A program made the translations under genes and the position numbers. Of a stretch of DNA of 50,675 nucleotides, positions 29,261 through 38,950 are shown piece by piece. The notes beneath the pieces were generated by a model that worked only from the letters and a program-made list of their open reading frames with translations, was not told where the DNA came from and made no database searches. How positions within the stretch are numbered: the first letter of the stretch is position 1; the number at the start of each line of letters is the position of its first letter. Location of the stretch: NCBI GenBank assembly GCA_003221295.1, contig QHRA01000176.1, forward strand, positions 1 to 50,675, read 5' to 3'. Source of the DNA: Verrucomicrobiota bacterium (GTDB taxonomy: Bacteria; Verrucomicrobiota; Verrucomicrobiia; Chthoniobacterales; UBA10450).

Positions 29261-31114
29261 CTAGACTTTTCGTCCGAATTTTTTCTCCAATTCGGCGTGC
29301 GAAATTTGGATCATGGTGGGACGGCCGTGGGGACAGCAGTAGGGCAGATCACAAGCGAGCAAATCACGAATTAGTTTTTCGATTTCGGGATAACGCAATG
29401 GATCGTTGGCTTTGACGGCGTGACGGCAAACTGTTTTCGCGATCATGTCTTCGCCCAGACGCAGTGGCGAACTGCTGTGGCTGGTTGTTTTCAATTCATC
29501 GATCACTTTGCGCAAGAATCCCGCAGCATCTGCGACTTCGAGAAAAGTGGGCAAGCTATCGACCCGAAAACTGTTTGCGCCGAAACTTTCGATTCCGATC
29601 CCCATTTTCTGCAACGTTGCAACATTGTGCTCGACCCATTCCGCATCGCGCGGCGGCAACGAAAAGATCTGTGGCAAAAGCATGCGCTGCGACGGCACTC
29701 CTTGCTCTTCCATTCGCCGGCGCAATTCCTCGAATAAAATTCGCTCGTGCGCGGCGTGCTGATCCACCAAAACGAGCCCATCGGAATTTTCCATCAGCAC
29801 ATAAAGGCGGTTAAGCACACCGATGATTTGAAATTGCTGATCGCGTCGCGGTTCAACTTGCGGTTCAAAATAGGCGCGATTGACCTCAATCGGCGGCGAA
29901 TCGCCCCTATCCCCCAACGGCGGTAGCTGTGACGCGGATTGACTCGGCACGGCAAAACTGGAGCGACGAACGCTATCCCATTCCGTTATTTCCGCTCGGG
30001 ACGGCGTCGCCATTATCCCTCCCGGGGTTTGAGACGACACGCGTTCGACAGCCTCAGCACCAGCGGAGGTCGTCCCTCCAATTGCTGGAACCGGCGCGCT
30101 AAATTTTCGCTGCCAATCAGCGCGACCGCTCTCGAGCGTCCTCTGTACCGCTTCGACAATTGCCTCGCGAACTCTGGCAGGATCACGAAAACGAACTTCG
30201 CGTTTTGCCGGGTGTACATTCACATCCACCTCACGCGGGTCGAGCTCAACGAACAGGCACGTAACCGGAAATTGTCCGCGCATCAGAGCGGTATGATAAC
30301 CTTCGCGCAAAGCCGTGGAGAGAATGCCGCTCTCGATCGCGCGGCCGTTAACGAAGACGAATTGCTGCGACCGCGTCTGCCGGCTTACCCCAGCGCGCCC
30401 GATCCAGCCCCGAACTTGGAGGCCACCCCGGTCGCGCGAAAGAATTTCCAACAGATCGTCGAGAAGCTCGGCGCCATAGATATCGCGGATCCGGTCGCGC
30501 AGCGAGGTCGTTATTGGTAATTGCAGCGCGATTTTATCTTCGCGCACCAGGCTGAAGCTAATCGCCGGATGAGCTAACGCCTGCAGAAAGAACTGATGTT
30601 CGATATTTCGCGTTTCCGTCGTTTCGGAGCGGAGAAATTTTCGCCGCGCTGGCACATTGTAAAACAACGAACGCACTTCAATCTGTGTCCCAGGCGCTTC
30701 GCCGCCGTCGCGCACCGTTTCGATCCGTCCGCCGTTTACGAGAATTTCCGTGCCGGCGACCGCACCGTGCTCGCGCGTGGTCAGCCGAAAGCGCGAAACA
30801 CTGGCGATGCTCGGCAACGCTTCACCGCGAAAACCAAGCGTGTTGATGGCGGCGAGATCAGCCGCGGAAGCGATTTTGCTAGTGGCGTGCCGTTCGAGCG
30901 AAAGCAGGGCATCATCGCGGTCCATACCGTAGCCGTCATCGACTACCCGAATGCGCGACATTCCGCCTCGCTGAATTCCCACCTCGATCGCACGCGCACC
31001 AGCATCAATGCTGTTCTCGACTAGCTCCTTTACCACTGACGCAGGCCGTTCCACTACCTCGCCGGCGGCCACCTGGCTGGCGAGAGTTTCGGGGAGAAGT
31101 TTAATCCGGCTCAT
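29261..31114 (-). CDS. mutL: DNA mismatch repair endonuclease/ATPase MutL
   Basis: IKLLPETLASQVAAGEVVERPASVVKELVENSIDAGA; TLGFRGEALPSIASVSR; C-terminal CRHAVKANDPL and CPHGRPTMIQ. Confidence 0.97.
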   Translation of the reverse strand: MSRIKLLPETLASQVAAGEVVERPASVVKELVENSIDAGARAIEVGIQRGGMSRIRVVDDGYGMDRDDALLSLERHATSKIASAADLAAINTLGFRGEALPSIASVSRFRLTTREHGAVAGTEILVNGGRIETVRDGGEAPGTQIEVRSLFYNVPARRKFLRSETTETRNIEHQFFLQALAHPAISFSLVREDKIALQLPITTSLRDRIRDIYGAELLDDLLEILSRDRGGLQVRGWIGRAGVSRQTRSQQFVFVNGRAIESGILSTALREGYHTALMRGQFPVTCLFVELDPREVDVNVHPAKREVRFRDPARVREAIVEAVQRTLESGRADWQRKFSAPVPAIGGTTSAGAEAVERVSSQTPGGIMATPSRAEITEWDSVRRSSFAVPSQSASQLPPLGDRGDSPPIEVNRAYFEPQVEPRRDQQFQIIGVLNRLYVLMENSDGLVLVDQHAAHERILFEELRRRMEEQGVPSQRMLLPQIFSLPPRDAEWVEHNVATLQKMGIGIESFGANSFRVDSLPTFLEVADAAGFLRKVIDELKTTSHSSSPLRLGEDMIAKTVCRHAVKANDPLRYPEIEKLIRDLLACDLPYCCPHGRPTMIQISHAELEKKFGRKV

Positions 31115-31261
31115 TGGATTCCTGATTTTAAGTCCATTCGACTCACTTCGCTCGCAGCCAATTGACTACACCCATCATGAGTTCATTTGCTGTCCGGAGG
31201 AAGCTCCAACCTTTTGGAGATCTCAAGGCAAACTCTCTGACGTTCAGGACATCACGTTTGC

Positions 31262-31315
31262 GGCTCCGCAGAGCGTCGCCTATCAAGCATCATCACGATC
31301 TGGTAGGGCGCCATG
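31262..31315. repeat. Family C repeat (copy C2)
   Basis: ggctccgcagagcgtcgcctatcaagcatcatcacgatctggtagggcgcca. Confidence 0.75.
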
Positions 31316-31362
31316 GCGTTGATATGCGCGAAAACTGACTCGTAGCGCTGTACAGAATAGGC

Positions 31363-31392
31363 GGGGTCCCTCGAATCCGCTCGGGATGACGG
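31363..31392. repeat. Family A repeat, partial inverted copy (A7)
   Basis: ggggtccctcgaatccgctcgggatgacgg. Confidence 0.8.
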
Positions 31393-31492
31393 AGCATGGC
31401 CCCGGGTTGTCTCCGATGATTTTTTTCACGCGGCAAGGCAAGGCGTGTGCTGATTGACTTAAGGAGGGTGGATCGTACGTTTCCTGGAGTGA

Positions 31493-31819
31493 ATGATTGA
31501 AATTACCGAAAGCGCGGTGCGGCGATTGCGAACACTGGTGGGCGCGGCCGCGGAAAAAGGATTGCGCATCGGAATTGCAAAGGGCGGTTGTTCCGGTCTG
31601 CAATACGAGATGACGCTCGGCGCCGCTCGTCCGGGCGATGCCGTGATCGAGCGTGACGGCGTGAAATTTTTTGTCGATGAAGAGAGCGCGCAGTTGTTGC
31701 GTGGCTCGACCCTGGATTATCGCGATGCCCTCACTGGCGCTGGTTTTCAAATCGTTAATCCGAATGCAGCGCGGACCTGCGGCTGCGGTTCCTCCTTCGA
31801 ACCGGCACGCCCACTCTAA
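31493..31819 (+). CDS. Iron-sulfur cluster insertion/assembly protein (IscA/ErpA/HesB family)
   Basis: MIEITESAVRRLRTLV; KGGCSGLQYEM; NPNAARTCGCGSSF. Confidence 0.95.
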   Translation: MIEITESAVRRLRTLVGAAAEKGLRIGIAKGGCSGLQYEMTLGAARPGDAVIERDGVKFFVDEESAQLLRGSTLDYRDALTGAGFQIVNPNAARTCGCGSSFEPARPL

Positions 31820-31837
31820 AGTGAGTGAACTTCGCTG

Positions 31838-33361
31838 ATGGCACAGGAATTTTTTCGCTACGAAACACCTTATGGCCGTCCCCGGCAGCGGACGAATTAT
31901 TTCGCCTGGACGCTGGCAATTCTTTTTCTCACCGGCTTCGCCTTCGCAGCCTGGTTAGGAAGTTTCTATGTTTTCTGGCAACCGGAACGGCCTGACAGTT
32001 ATCGGTTATTAAAGAAACTGCATCGCATTGATCCGCCGCGGCGATTTGAATTGACGGCGGCGCCGGCCGGCGAATTTCTCAATCCCAAACAATTGCATGA
32101 TCGTTACGCGCCGCTGGGCGAAGCGGAGTTATCCAAGACGAACAGCGAGTTGGCACGCAATTACATTCGTAATTTTCAGCAAGTGCACGGGCTCGTCCCC
32201 TACGTTGTCGGTCGCTTCCGTATTATCGACGTCCATCAACTTGGCGCCGCGGACGTTTTCACTTCCGGTATGGTGGCACTCGCGGCCGCCATCGATAACG
32301 GGGAGGTGCTGCTCGAGCATGTTTACCCGGCGGATCGGCGCGATATCCCGCTCATGCGCCAAACCCTTGCCCCTGGTCTGGAAATTAAGCTCGAGCGAAC
32401 GCACGATATTTCGGCAGTGATTCACGCCGATCGCAGTGCTGATGGCCGGGTCCTGATCACGGCGATGCCTTTGCTTTACGGAACCTATACCGTTACTCGC
32501 GGCACCGGAACCTTCACTCTGGAGCCTCCGCTGGATCTAAACCTCGCGGCCGGTTGGCCTTTGTTTAAACGCGAGGCATTGCGCGCAGCCGAAGATCGAT
32601 ACGCACAGTTACGTCAAACTGAACCAGCATCGCCTGGATCGATTGCCATTCCTGGAATCACGCCGAGCGGCACACCACCACCGAGCGAGAATCAACTTGT
32701 TCGAGTAGAACAGGCGATAGCGATTGAAACGCCGGCAAGCACGCCACCGCCGCCGCCGTCGAAAGGAGCAAAGCCGACCCCCGCTGGGAAAGCCGGAAGA
32801 ATCGCGAAAAATCAAAAATCGACAGCGACACCAAGCGCCACGCCGATACAAGTCGCAAAAATCAACAGTCCGGCTCCCACATTATCGACAACGCCGCTGC
32901 AAAAGTTCACCGAATCAAGTCCGACCCCAAATCCGAGTGCGCCCGCTGCGCTTCCCGCTGATGGCGCCGCGCTGGCCTCGACTGCTGGCGGCGGAAATTG
33001 GAAAACGTATCCACCGGGCAAAATGCCGGTTGGCCGTCTGATTGCAGCAGCTGATCTCGGTGCAGTCGCCGATCGCGGTCTCTCCGGAGAACGGACTTAT
33101 TTGAAAGGGCAATTTGTGGTGAATTTTGCCGATGCCAATAAAGCGGTCTTGCGGCCACGCTCGCGCATGCCGGATTCCGTGATGTTTCTCACTGGTGGAA
33201 ATTCCACTCGAATCATTGTCGAGTATCCGACCGGTTACCTTCCCCCCAAGCCAGGCTCAGTCGTGAGCCGCGATGAGGTTCGTCCCTTCGAGGTTACCGA
33301 AGTACGGAAACAAGAAGATGGTCAGCTGAATGTTTTCGCGCGCGAAATCATGCAACCGTAA
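31838..33361 (+). CDS. Membrane-anchored hypothetical protein with Pro/Thr/Ala-rich linker
   Basis: N-terminal TM TLAILFLTGFAFAAWLGSFYVFW; linker rich in TPPPPPSKGAKPTPAGKA and ATPSATPIQ. Confidence 0.75.
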   Translation: MAQEFFRYETPYGRPRQRTNYFAWTLAILFLTGFAFAAWLGSFYVFWQPERPDSYRLLKKLHRIDPPRRFELTAAPAGEFLNPKQLHDRYAPLGEAELSKTNSELARNYIRNFQQVHGLVPYVVGRFRIIDVHQLGAADVFTSGMVALAAAIDNGEVLLEHVYPADRRDIPLMRQTLAPGLEIKLERTHDISAVIHADRSADGRVLITAMPLLYGTYTVTRGTGTFTLEPPLDLNLAAGWPLFKREALRAAEDRYAQLRQTEPASPGSIAIPGITPSGTPPPSENQLVRVEQAIAIETPASTPPPPPSKGAKPTPAGKAGRIAKNQKSTATPSATPIQVAKINSPAPTLSTTPLQKFTESSPTPNPSAPAALPADGAALASTAGGGNWKTYPPGKMPVGRLIAAADLGAVADRGLSGERTYLKGQFVVNFADANKAVLRPRSRMPDSVMFLTGGNSTRIIVEYPTGYLPPKPGSVVSRDEVRPFEVTEVRKQEDGQLNVFAREIMQP

Positions 33362-33434
33362 TCGAGTTAACAATTGAGTGTTGCAGGTGCAACACGCAGA
33401 TATTAACTCCCCTATTTCTGAATTGCTTCGGTCA

Positions 33435-34106
33435 TTAGCTGCCGCGCCGGTCGATAATCAATTTGCCATCACGAACTTCGATCGATCCGCTGCCGTAGGT
33501 GGTGCGGAATTCGCCGAGATAATCTCGCAGCGGGCGGGCGCGATATTTCCAATCGAGCACGTCGGAGGGCACCGGCTCGTTATTGATGGTGATGCTGCTG
33601 AGGCGCGGATTCTCCAGCGATTGCGGGCTGTCGCTTTCGACCACGATGTCGCCATTCAAATAATAGCGCCCGCGCCCAACGTATTCGCCCAGCGGCACGC
33701 TCGTCTGAATACGCAAACGATTGCCTTCGATCGCGACGAATACTTTGCCACGAGCATGCCGATTGTTCGCGATCAGATTATTCAAATCGTCCGCGCTCAG
33801 TTCGATGTGGGCCGGTTGATCGCGAATGTTTTTAAAATCCTCCCATTTCCGATTTGCCGCGCTGATATTTTCGTTGGTGGTTTCGAATTGCGGCACCGGC
33901 GAGGGTTCCTGCGCGAGCACGTGCATTTTTTTCGCCCAATAGAAACTGTGCAGCACTGCGGAATGCGTTCGCATTCCAAAATACAAGCCGATTGCGCCGG
34001 CGATAATTAGAAACACGATGAAGCAAGCCAGAATCAAACAACCTTTGCCCACACATCCCATCCCACGCTTCTCTCGCGGCGGCGGACCTTCGATCCAGGT
34101 GTTCAT
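33435..34106 (-). CDS. Hypothetical single-TM protein
   Basis: GKGCLILACFIVFLIIAGAIGLYFGMRTH; start overlaps stop of the HIT gene (34103..34106). Confidence 0.75.
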   Translation of the reverse strand: MNTWIEGPPPREKRGMGCVGKGCLILACFIVFLIIAGAIGLYFGMRTHSAVLHSFYWAKKMHVLAQEPSPVPQFETTNENISAANRKWEDFKNIRDQPAHIELSADDLNNLIANNRHARGKVFVAIEGNRLRIQTSVPLGEYVGRGRYYLNGDIVVESDSPQSLENPRLSSITINNEPVPSDVLDWKYRARPLRDYLGEFRTTYGSGSIEVRDGKLIIDRRGS

Positions 34107-34618
34107 CTCGCTTCATCCGACGCCGTCTGCGCCGCCTTCAACTTTTGGTAGAGATCGTTCAATCCTTGTGAGAGTACACGCGTTCCGGAAAGCATCGGCA
34201 TAAAATTAGTGTCTCCACTCCAGCGCGGCACAATGTGTATATGCAGGTGATCGGGCACGCCCGCTCCTGCGCATTCGCCGACGTTGATACCGATGTTGAA
34301 TCCCTGCGCTTTCGTGACCTGCCGCAGCAGCTCCTGAGCACGCACAACGAGCGAAAAAAGCTCGACGACTTCATTTTCACCGAGATCGCGCAGCTCGCCC
34401 ACCTTTCGATATGGCACCGCCATCAAGTGCCCGACGGTGTAGGGATAGCGATTCATTATCAGAAACGAATTTTTCCGGCGCACGAGGACGAGGTGAGCGG
34501 CATCATCGCTGGCACGCGCAGCCTCGGACAGGAAATCGGGCGGCCCCGATTTCTCGAAGTACTCAAAGCGCCACGGCGCCCACAAAGTTTCGAGCTCGGC
34601 TTTCGGAAACTCCACCAA
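34103..34618 (-). CDS. HIT family hydrolase/phosphorylase
   Basis: MNRYPYTVGHLMAVPYRKVGEL; NVGECAGAGVPDHLHIHIVPRWSGDTNFM (HxHxH). Confidence 0.95.
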   Translation of the reverse strand: MVEFPKAELETLWAPWRFEYFEKSGPPDFLSEAARASDDAAHLVLVRRKNSFLIMNRYPYTVGHLMAVPYRKVGELRDLGENEVVELFSLVVRAQELLRQVTKAQGFNIGINVGECAGAGVPDHLHIHIVPRWSGDTNFMPMLSGTRVLSQGLNDLYQKLKAAQTASDEAR

Positions 34619-34654
34619 CTAACGAGAGTAAGAGCTTATGGGAGAAAGTCGAGC

Positions 34655-36148
34655 TTATCCGCGCGGGAGCATCAGGAACCCATAACTTGACGGATCTTCG
34701 CTCTTTTTTTCAACGGTGACGCGATAGGGAAATTTGCCTGAGCGCCAGGGGTCTTCATCGATTGGAACGACGAGCGCGTCCAAACCTGGCGGCGTCGCTG
34801 TCGCCTCGATTATGCGGGTGTAGAAACGCGGCCGCTGCAAATACAAAAGCATCCCTTCGTCGCGCGACGGTAGAACTTCGTATCGCAGATGTTCCGCTTC
34901 TGCAATTCGGCGAACTTCGCGGCCAAATTTCACCAATGCATCGCGATCGTTGAGGTAACCGTCGATCACCCGCATCGCCGAATACGCACCGGTAAAAATT
35001 GAGGCAAAGATTATTGCGCACGCGGCGATGCGGCGAACGCGAGCAACATTGTCTGCCATACTCGCCTTAATTTGCGCAGCCAGCAGCATGCAAAGCGGTG
35101 GAACTGCCGGAAAAATCCGGTCTACTCGCTTTGATGGAATTAACGACATCACCACGATGCCGCCGAGCGCCCACGTCATCAGCCAGAACATTTCTGGCGA
35201 AAGCTTTCCCAGCCACTTTCCGGTTGTCGCTTTCGTTTTGCGCAATGCGGCCACGAGCAATCCGATGATGAGCAAACTCCAAGGCGCGAATTTTTGCAGC
35301 AAATGCGGGATGTAAAAGAGCAATGGTTGGGAACGATGAATGCCCTCATGAAAGCGAGCGGCGAATTCGTTTAAAACAACGTCTTCGTAAAATCCATCGA
35401 TAAAACGGATCCCTGAGATCAGCCAGAGATAGAACAACGCGAGAGAGGCAACCCAGGGAATCCATCCGCTCCACGCATTCGGAAAGGTGGGACGCCATTT
35501 TCGACGCAATTGATAAATAACCAGTGGCGGGAGGACGAACGCCCAAACGATTGGTCCCTTGACAAACATCGCCGCGGTCAGCACCAGGCAAAGCGCGACT
35601 CGATCGCGCGTCGTCCACGACGTTCGGGTCCGGATTTTTTCGAACATCAATAATCCGATCGCGAAAGTAACAAGCGCTAGTGGCATATCGGTTCGCACTA
35701 GCGTCGCCAACCGCACGCTCAACAAATTCAGACTAAATGCCGCAAGCGCGCACAGCGCGGGCAAATCACCAAAGGTTCGCGCGCCGCGAAAAACCAAAAC
35801 TGCGAGCGCGATCGCGGCAACGAAAGAAGGAAACCGCCAGGCAAAATCCCATGAGCGCGTGATTCGATAGAGCGCGGCGGAAATCCAGGCGACCGCAGGC
35901 GGTTTGCCACTGATATGGTGGAAAGAGTGGCGCCCCCCCCGAGCTCCCATTCCTTCGTGCGGCGTCGTCTGATAGAGCCAGCGCTGTTGACCGATCATTT
36001 GAAAGGAGACAAAGGCCTGTTTCGCCTGGTCGTAATCGTCCAGGGTCCAGGGCAGGTTCGCGACCGCAAAAAAGCAAACCGTTAGCATGCTAACGATTAG
36101 GAGCGTTCGCCGACTTTGACCCGTCTCAGTCGATGCGATCTGACTCAT
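34655..36148 (-). CDS. Glycosyltransferase family 39 (ArnT/PMT-like) membrane protein
   Basis: Multi-TM; NLPWTLDDYDQAKQAFVSFQMI, HHISGKPPAVAWISAALYRI, RTDMPLALVTFAIGLLMFE. Confidence 0.85.
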   Translation of the reverse strand: MSQIASTETGQSRRTLLIVSMLTVCFFAVANLPWTLDDYDQAKQAFVSFQMIGQQRWLYQTTPHEGMGARGGRHSFHHISGKPPAVAWISAALYRITRSWDFAWRFPSFVAAIALAVLVFRGARTFGDLPALCALAAFSLNLLSVRLATLVRTDMPLALVTFAIGLLMFEKIRTRTSWTTRDRVALCLVLTAAMFVKGPIVWAFVLPPLVIYQLRRKWRPTFPNAWSGWIPWVASLALFYLWLISGIRFIDGFYEDVVLNEFAARFHEGIHRSQPLLFYIPHLLQKFAPWSLLIIGLLVAALRKTKATTGKWLGKLSPEMFWLMTWALGGIVVMSLIPSKRVDRIFPAVPPLCMLLAAQIKASMADNVARVRRIAACAIIFASIFTGAYSAMRVIDGYLNDRDALVKFGREVRRIAEAEHLRYEVLPSRDEGMLLYLQRPRFYTRIIEATATPPGLDALVVPIDEDPWRSGKFPYRVTVEKKSEDPSSYGFLMLPRG

Positions 36149-36151
36149 TGC

Positions 36152-36796
36152 CTACTCGCGCCAAAGCAGCGCGCGCATCGGCGCAGCATCGCCACCAACG
36201 ATTTTCAGTGGCAGCGCGGCAAATTGGTAAACTCCCGCTTTGACCTCTCTCAGGTCGAGTGACTCAACGATGGCAATCTCTCGGACTGCGAGAGCTTGAT
36301 GATTCGCCAAAACCTTCGCCTCGATCGGATCGACTGAAGGGACATCGATGCCGAGCAAGACAACACGCAGTTCGCTCAACCAGGCGATCGCCTCGGGTTT
36401 CAGCACCGGAATCCAGTCCGGAAATCGTGTCGAATCCGGAAAACAATTCGTTTTCAGCAGGACCCGGCGCGTTTTGGCGATTTGCGCACGCGCATGTTTC
36501 AAATCAACAACGCCGATGGAAGGCTGAGTCCGGGAAAACCTTTTCGCAAGATCGATCACCACCGCCGCTCCGATGTAATTTGCGAGTGGAACGGAGTCGA
36601 TGGCGGCACCTTTTCCGTCGAAATGAAATGGCGCGTCCGCGTGCGTTCCGTTGTGCGCGCTCATGCTCAGTGCACCGACATTGACCGAACAGGTTTGGCT
36701 GAGACGCCAGGTTAGCTCATACCGAAATGGCGTATCCCCAGGCCAGGGGGCGAGATCTTTCGTCAGCGGCCGCGAAATGTCCCAGATCTTTTTCAT
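36152..36796 (-). CDS. Cyclase family protein (kynurenine formamidase-like)
   Basis: IWDISRPLTKDLAPWPGDTPF; SMSAHNGTHADAPFHFDGKGAAID; VLLGIDVPSVDP. Confidence 0.93.
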   Translation of the reverse strand: MKKIWDISRPLTKDLAPWPGDTPFRYELTWRLSQTCSVNVGALSMSAHNGTHADAPFHFDGKGAAIDSVPLANYIGAAVVIDLAKRFSRTQPSIGVVDLKHARAQIAKTRRVLLKTNCFPDSTRFPDWIPVLKPEAIAWLSELRVVLLGIDVPSVDPIEAKVLANHQALAVREIAIVESLDLREVKAGVYQFAALPLKIVGGDAAPMRALLWRE

Positions 36797-38031
36797 CCTG
36801 CGTGGCGCAATTCGGTCACGATTGCCTCGGCCGCATTCGCACTCGCCTCACCCCGCCCGAGTTTCTGGGCTACATTTGCAAAATCGGCGAGCATGCGGCC
36901 GCGTTCCGTTTTGTCGGCGAGCAAACGCGCCACCGCCGCGGCGATCGCGCGCGGTTCTGCTTTGTGCTGAATAAACTCGGGAACAATCTCGCGATTGGCG
37001 AGCACGTTTGGCATTCCCAAATACTTTACTTTCACAACCAGGCGCGCAGCCAAATAAGTAAGCCACGCCACCCGGTAAATCAGGACGAAAGGCAATTGCA
37101 AAAGTGCGGCTTCGAGCGTGGCTGTGCCGGAAGCGACCATTCCAACATTCACGCGGGCCATTACAGAACGAGCGTCGCCCGTAACGATGGAAAACTTTCC
37201 CGTGGCGTGCTTGCCGTAAAGATTGGCGCGGATCAATTCGCCCAATGGCTCGGACGCAGCTGAAACGACGAAACGCAGATCGTGATCTTGATGCGACAAT
37301 TCCACCGCTGCTTTGCGCATGACCGGGAAAATCTTCTTCACCTCGCGCTCGCGACTGCCCGGAAATAAACCGACAAGGTTTTCATCCCGTGCGGAAACGT
37401 CAGTCCGGCTTGCAGCGATGAGGCCTGTTGAAGTTGGCTTTGAGATTTCGTCACGGGATCCCTCGGTCCGAGAGGGACTGGCGTTTTCGCTCGCGATGAT
37501 GGAAGAGGGGCTCGGGATGACTGACATCATCGGGTGGCCTACAAAAATCGCGCGTAAGCACGATGCCTCATAGAGCTCGGGTTCGAATGGGAAAATACAG
37601 AGCATCAAATCAATCGACTGGGCCATCTGCGAAACGCGACGCCGGTTCCACGCCCAAACTTGCGGGCTGATGTAATAAATAATTTTCAACTCTGGAAATT
37701 TCGCGCGCAGCGCACGGGCGAGGCGCAAATTAAATCCCGGGTAATCGATCAGCACGGCTGCGCTTGGCCGCGCAGCATCAATCTCGGAAATGGTGGCCTG
37801 AAATTGCTTTCGAAAAAAAGGGTAACGCCTGATCACTTCCCATAATCCGACGACAGCGGTGTAATCGATCCAATCGCGAAACTTTCCGCCGGCGACCGCG
37901 CGCATTTTCGGCCCGCCGCGTCCCACAAATCGCATTTCCGGCGCACGTGCCCGCAAAGCCTTGAGTAAGGCCGCGCCATGATTGTCACCGCTGCGCTCGC
38001 CCGCAACGAAGTAGACGGTTGCGTCGGGCAT
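36793..38031 (-). CDS. lpxB: Lipid-A-disaccharide synthase with in-frame repeat-derived insertion
   Basis: VAGERSGDNHGAALLKAL; FVGRGGPKMRA; YISPQVWAWNRRRV; insertion VIPSPSSIIASENASPSRTEGSRDEISKPTS before VGLFPGSREREV. Confidence 0.95.
   Translation of the reverse strand: MPDATVYFVAGERSGDNHGAALLKALRARAPEMRFVGRGGPKMRAVAGGKFRDWIDYTAVVGLWEVIRRYPFFRKQFQATISEIDAARPSAAVLIDYPGFNLRLARALRAKFPELKIIYYISPQVWAWNRRRVSQMAQSIDLMLCIFPFEPELYEASCLRAIFVGHPMMSVIPSPSSIIASENASPSRTEGSRDEISKPTSTGLIAASRTDVSARDENLVGLFPGSREREVKKIFPVMRKAAVELSHQDHDLRFVVSAASEPLGELIRANLYGKHATGKFSIVTGDARSVMARVNVGMVASGTATLEAALLQLPFVLIYRVAWLTYLAARLVVKVKYLGMPNVLANREIVPEFIQHKAEPRAIAAAVARLLADKTERGRMLADFANVAQKLGRGEASANAAEAIVTELRHAG
37450..37521. 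repeat. Family A repeat inside lpxB (copy A8)
   Basis: gggatccctcggtccgagagggactggcgttttcgctcgcgatgatgg; matches the reverse complement of the 44815..44858 part of the intergenic copy. Confidence 0.93.
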
Positions 38032-38032
38032 T

Positions 38033-38950
38033 CTACGCTTTCGCGATTCGTTTCGTTATTTCGACCGCCAGCTCGAGGGCGGCGGCGGCGTGCGAACCGG
38101 AGACTCTCGGTTCGCCGCCGGTGAGCGCACAATTGGCGAAGGAAGCGAGCTGTTGCCGTAACGGCTCTTCTTTTTCAATTGCGACCGGCTCGCGCGTGAT
38201 CTGCCCGTTGACTCGCCGGTAAATTTCACCGCTTTGTCCCTGATAATCTAACGAGAGGTAGGCGTCTTCCTGGAACACCCGGATCTTGCGCATCCGCTCC
38301 GGACTGATGCGACTCGAGGTAATGTTGGCGATGCAACCATCGGTGAAACGCAACCGCGCATTCGCAATGTCTTCACCGCGGCTCAGCACCGGCACACCTA
38401 CCGCGTCGATGTTTTCCACCGTCGAATCGACCAGATGCAAAATGATTTCCAGATCGTGAATCATCAGATCGAGCACAACCCCGATCTCGGTGCTGCGATT
38501 TGGATAAGGCGAGAGGCGATGTGCTTCGATGAAACGCGGATGGGTCAGGCGCTGTTCCAGCGCGCTGAGGACGGGATTAAAGCGTTCGACATGGCCAACC
38601 TGCAAAACCAGCCGTTTTTCCGCCGCGAGTTGTGCGAGTTCGCGCGCGTCGGCGGTATTTTCGGTGATCGGTTTTTCGATGAGCAAATGTTTGCCGCGCA
38701 TAAGCAAATCACGCGCGACCGAAAAATGCGCGCTAGTGGGGGTAGCGACTGACGCCGCGTCGACCATTCCGGCAAATTCCTCAAGTGATCTCGCGGCCTT
38801 AGCCTTGTATTTGGCCGCAATTTCAGCAGCACGGACGGGATCAATATCGAAAATGGCAATAAACTCGGCCTGCGGCAGCTCGGCATAAATCCGCGCATGA
38901 TTGCCGCCAATGTGACCGACGCCAACGACGCCAACCCGCAGTTTTTTCAT
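38033..38950 (-). CDS. Gfo/Idh/MocA family oxidoreductase
   Basis: KLRVGVVGVGHIGGNHARIYAEL; HLLIEKPITENTADARELAQLA; GHVERFNPVL. Confidence 0.94.
   Translation of the reverse strand: MKKLRVGVVGVGHIGGNHARIYAELPQAEFIAIFDIDPVRAAEIAAKYKAKAARSLEEFAGMVDAASVATPTSAHFSVARDLLMRGKHLLIEKPITENTADARELAQLAAEKRLVLQVGHVERFNPVLSALEQRLTHPRFIEAHRLSPYPNRSTEIGVVLDLMIHDLEIILHLVDSTVENIDAVGVPVLSRGEDIANARLRFTDGCIANITSSRISPERMRKIRVFQEDAYLSLDYQGQSGEIYRRVNGQITREPVAIEKEEPLRQQLASFANCALTGGEPRVSGSHAAAALELAVEITKRIAKA

Noticed and set aside
29939-30050. A further in-frame family A element in the MutL linker (ATPSRAEITEWDS)
   Set aside because: Only weak similarity to the repeat core (gtcccgagcgg); MutL linkers are naturally variable, so not supportable.
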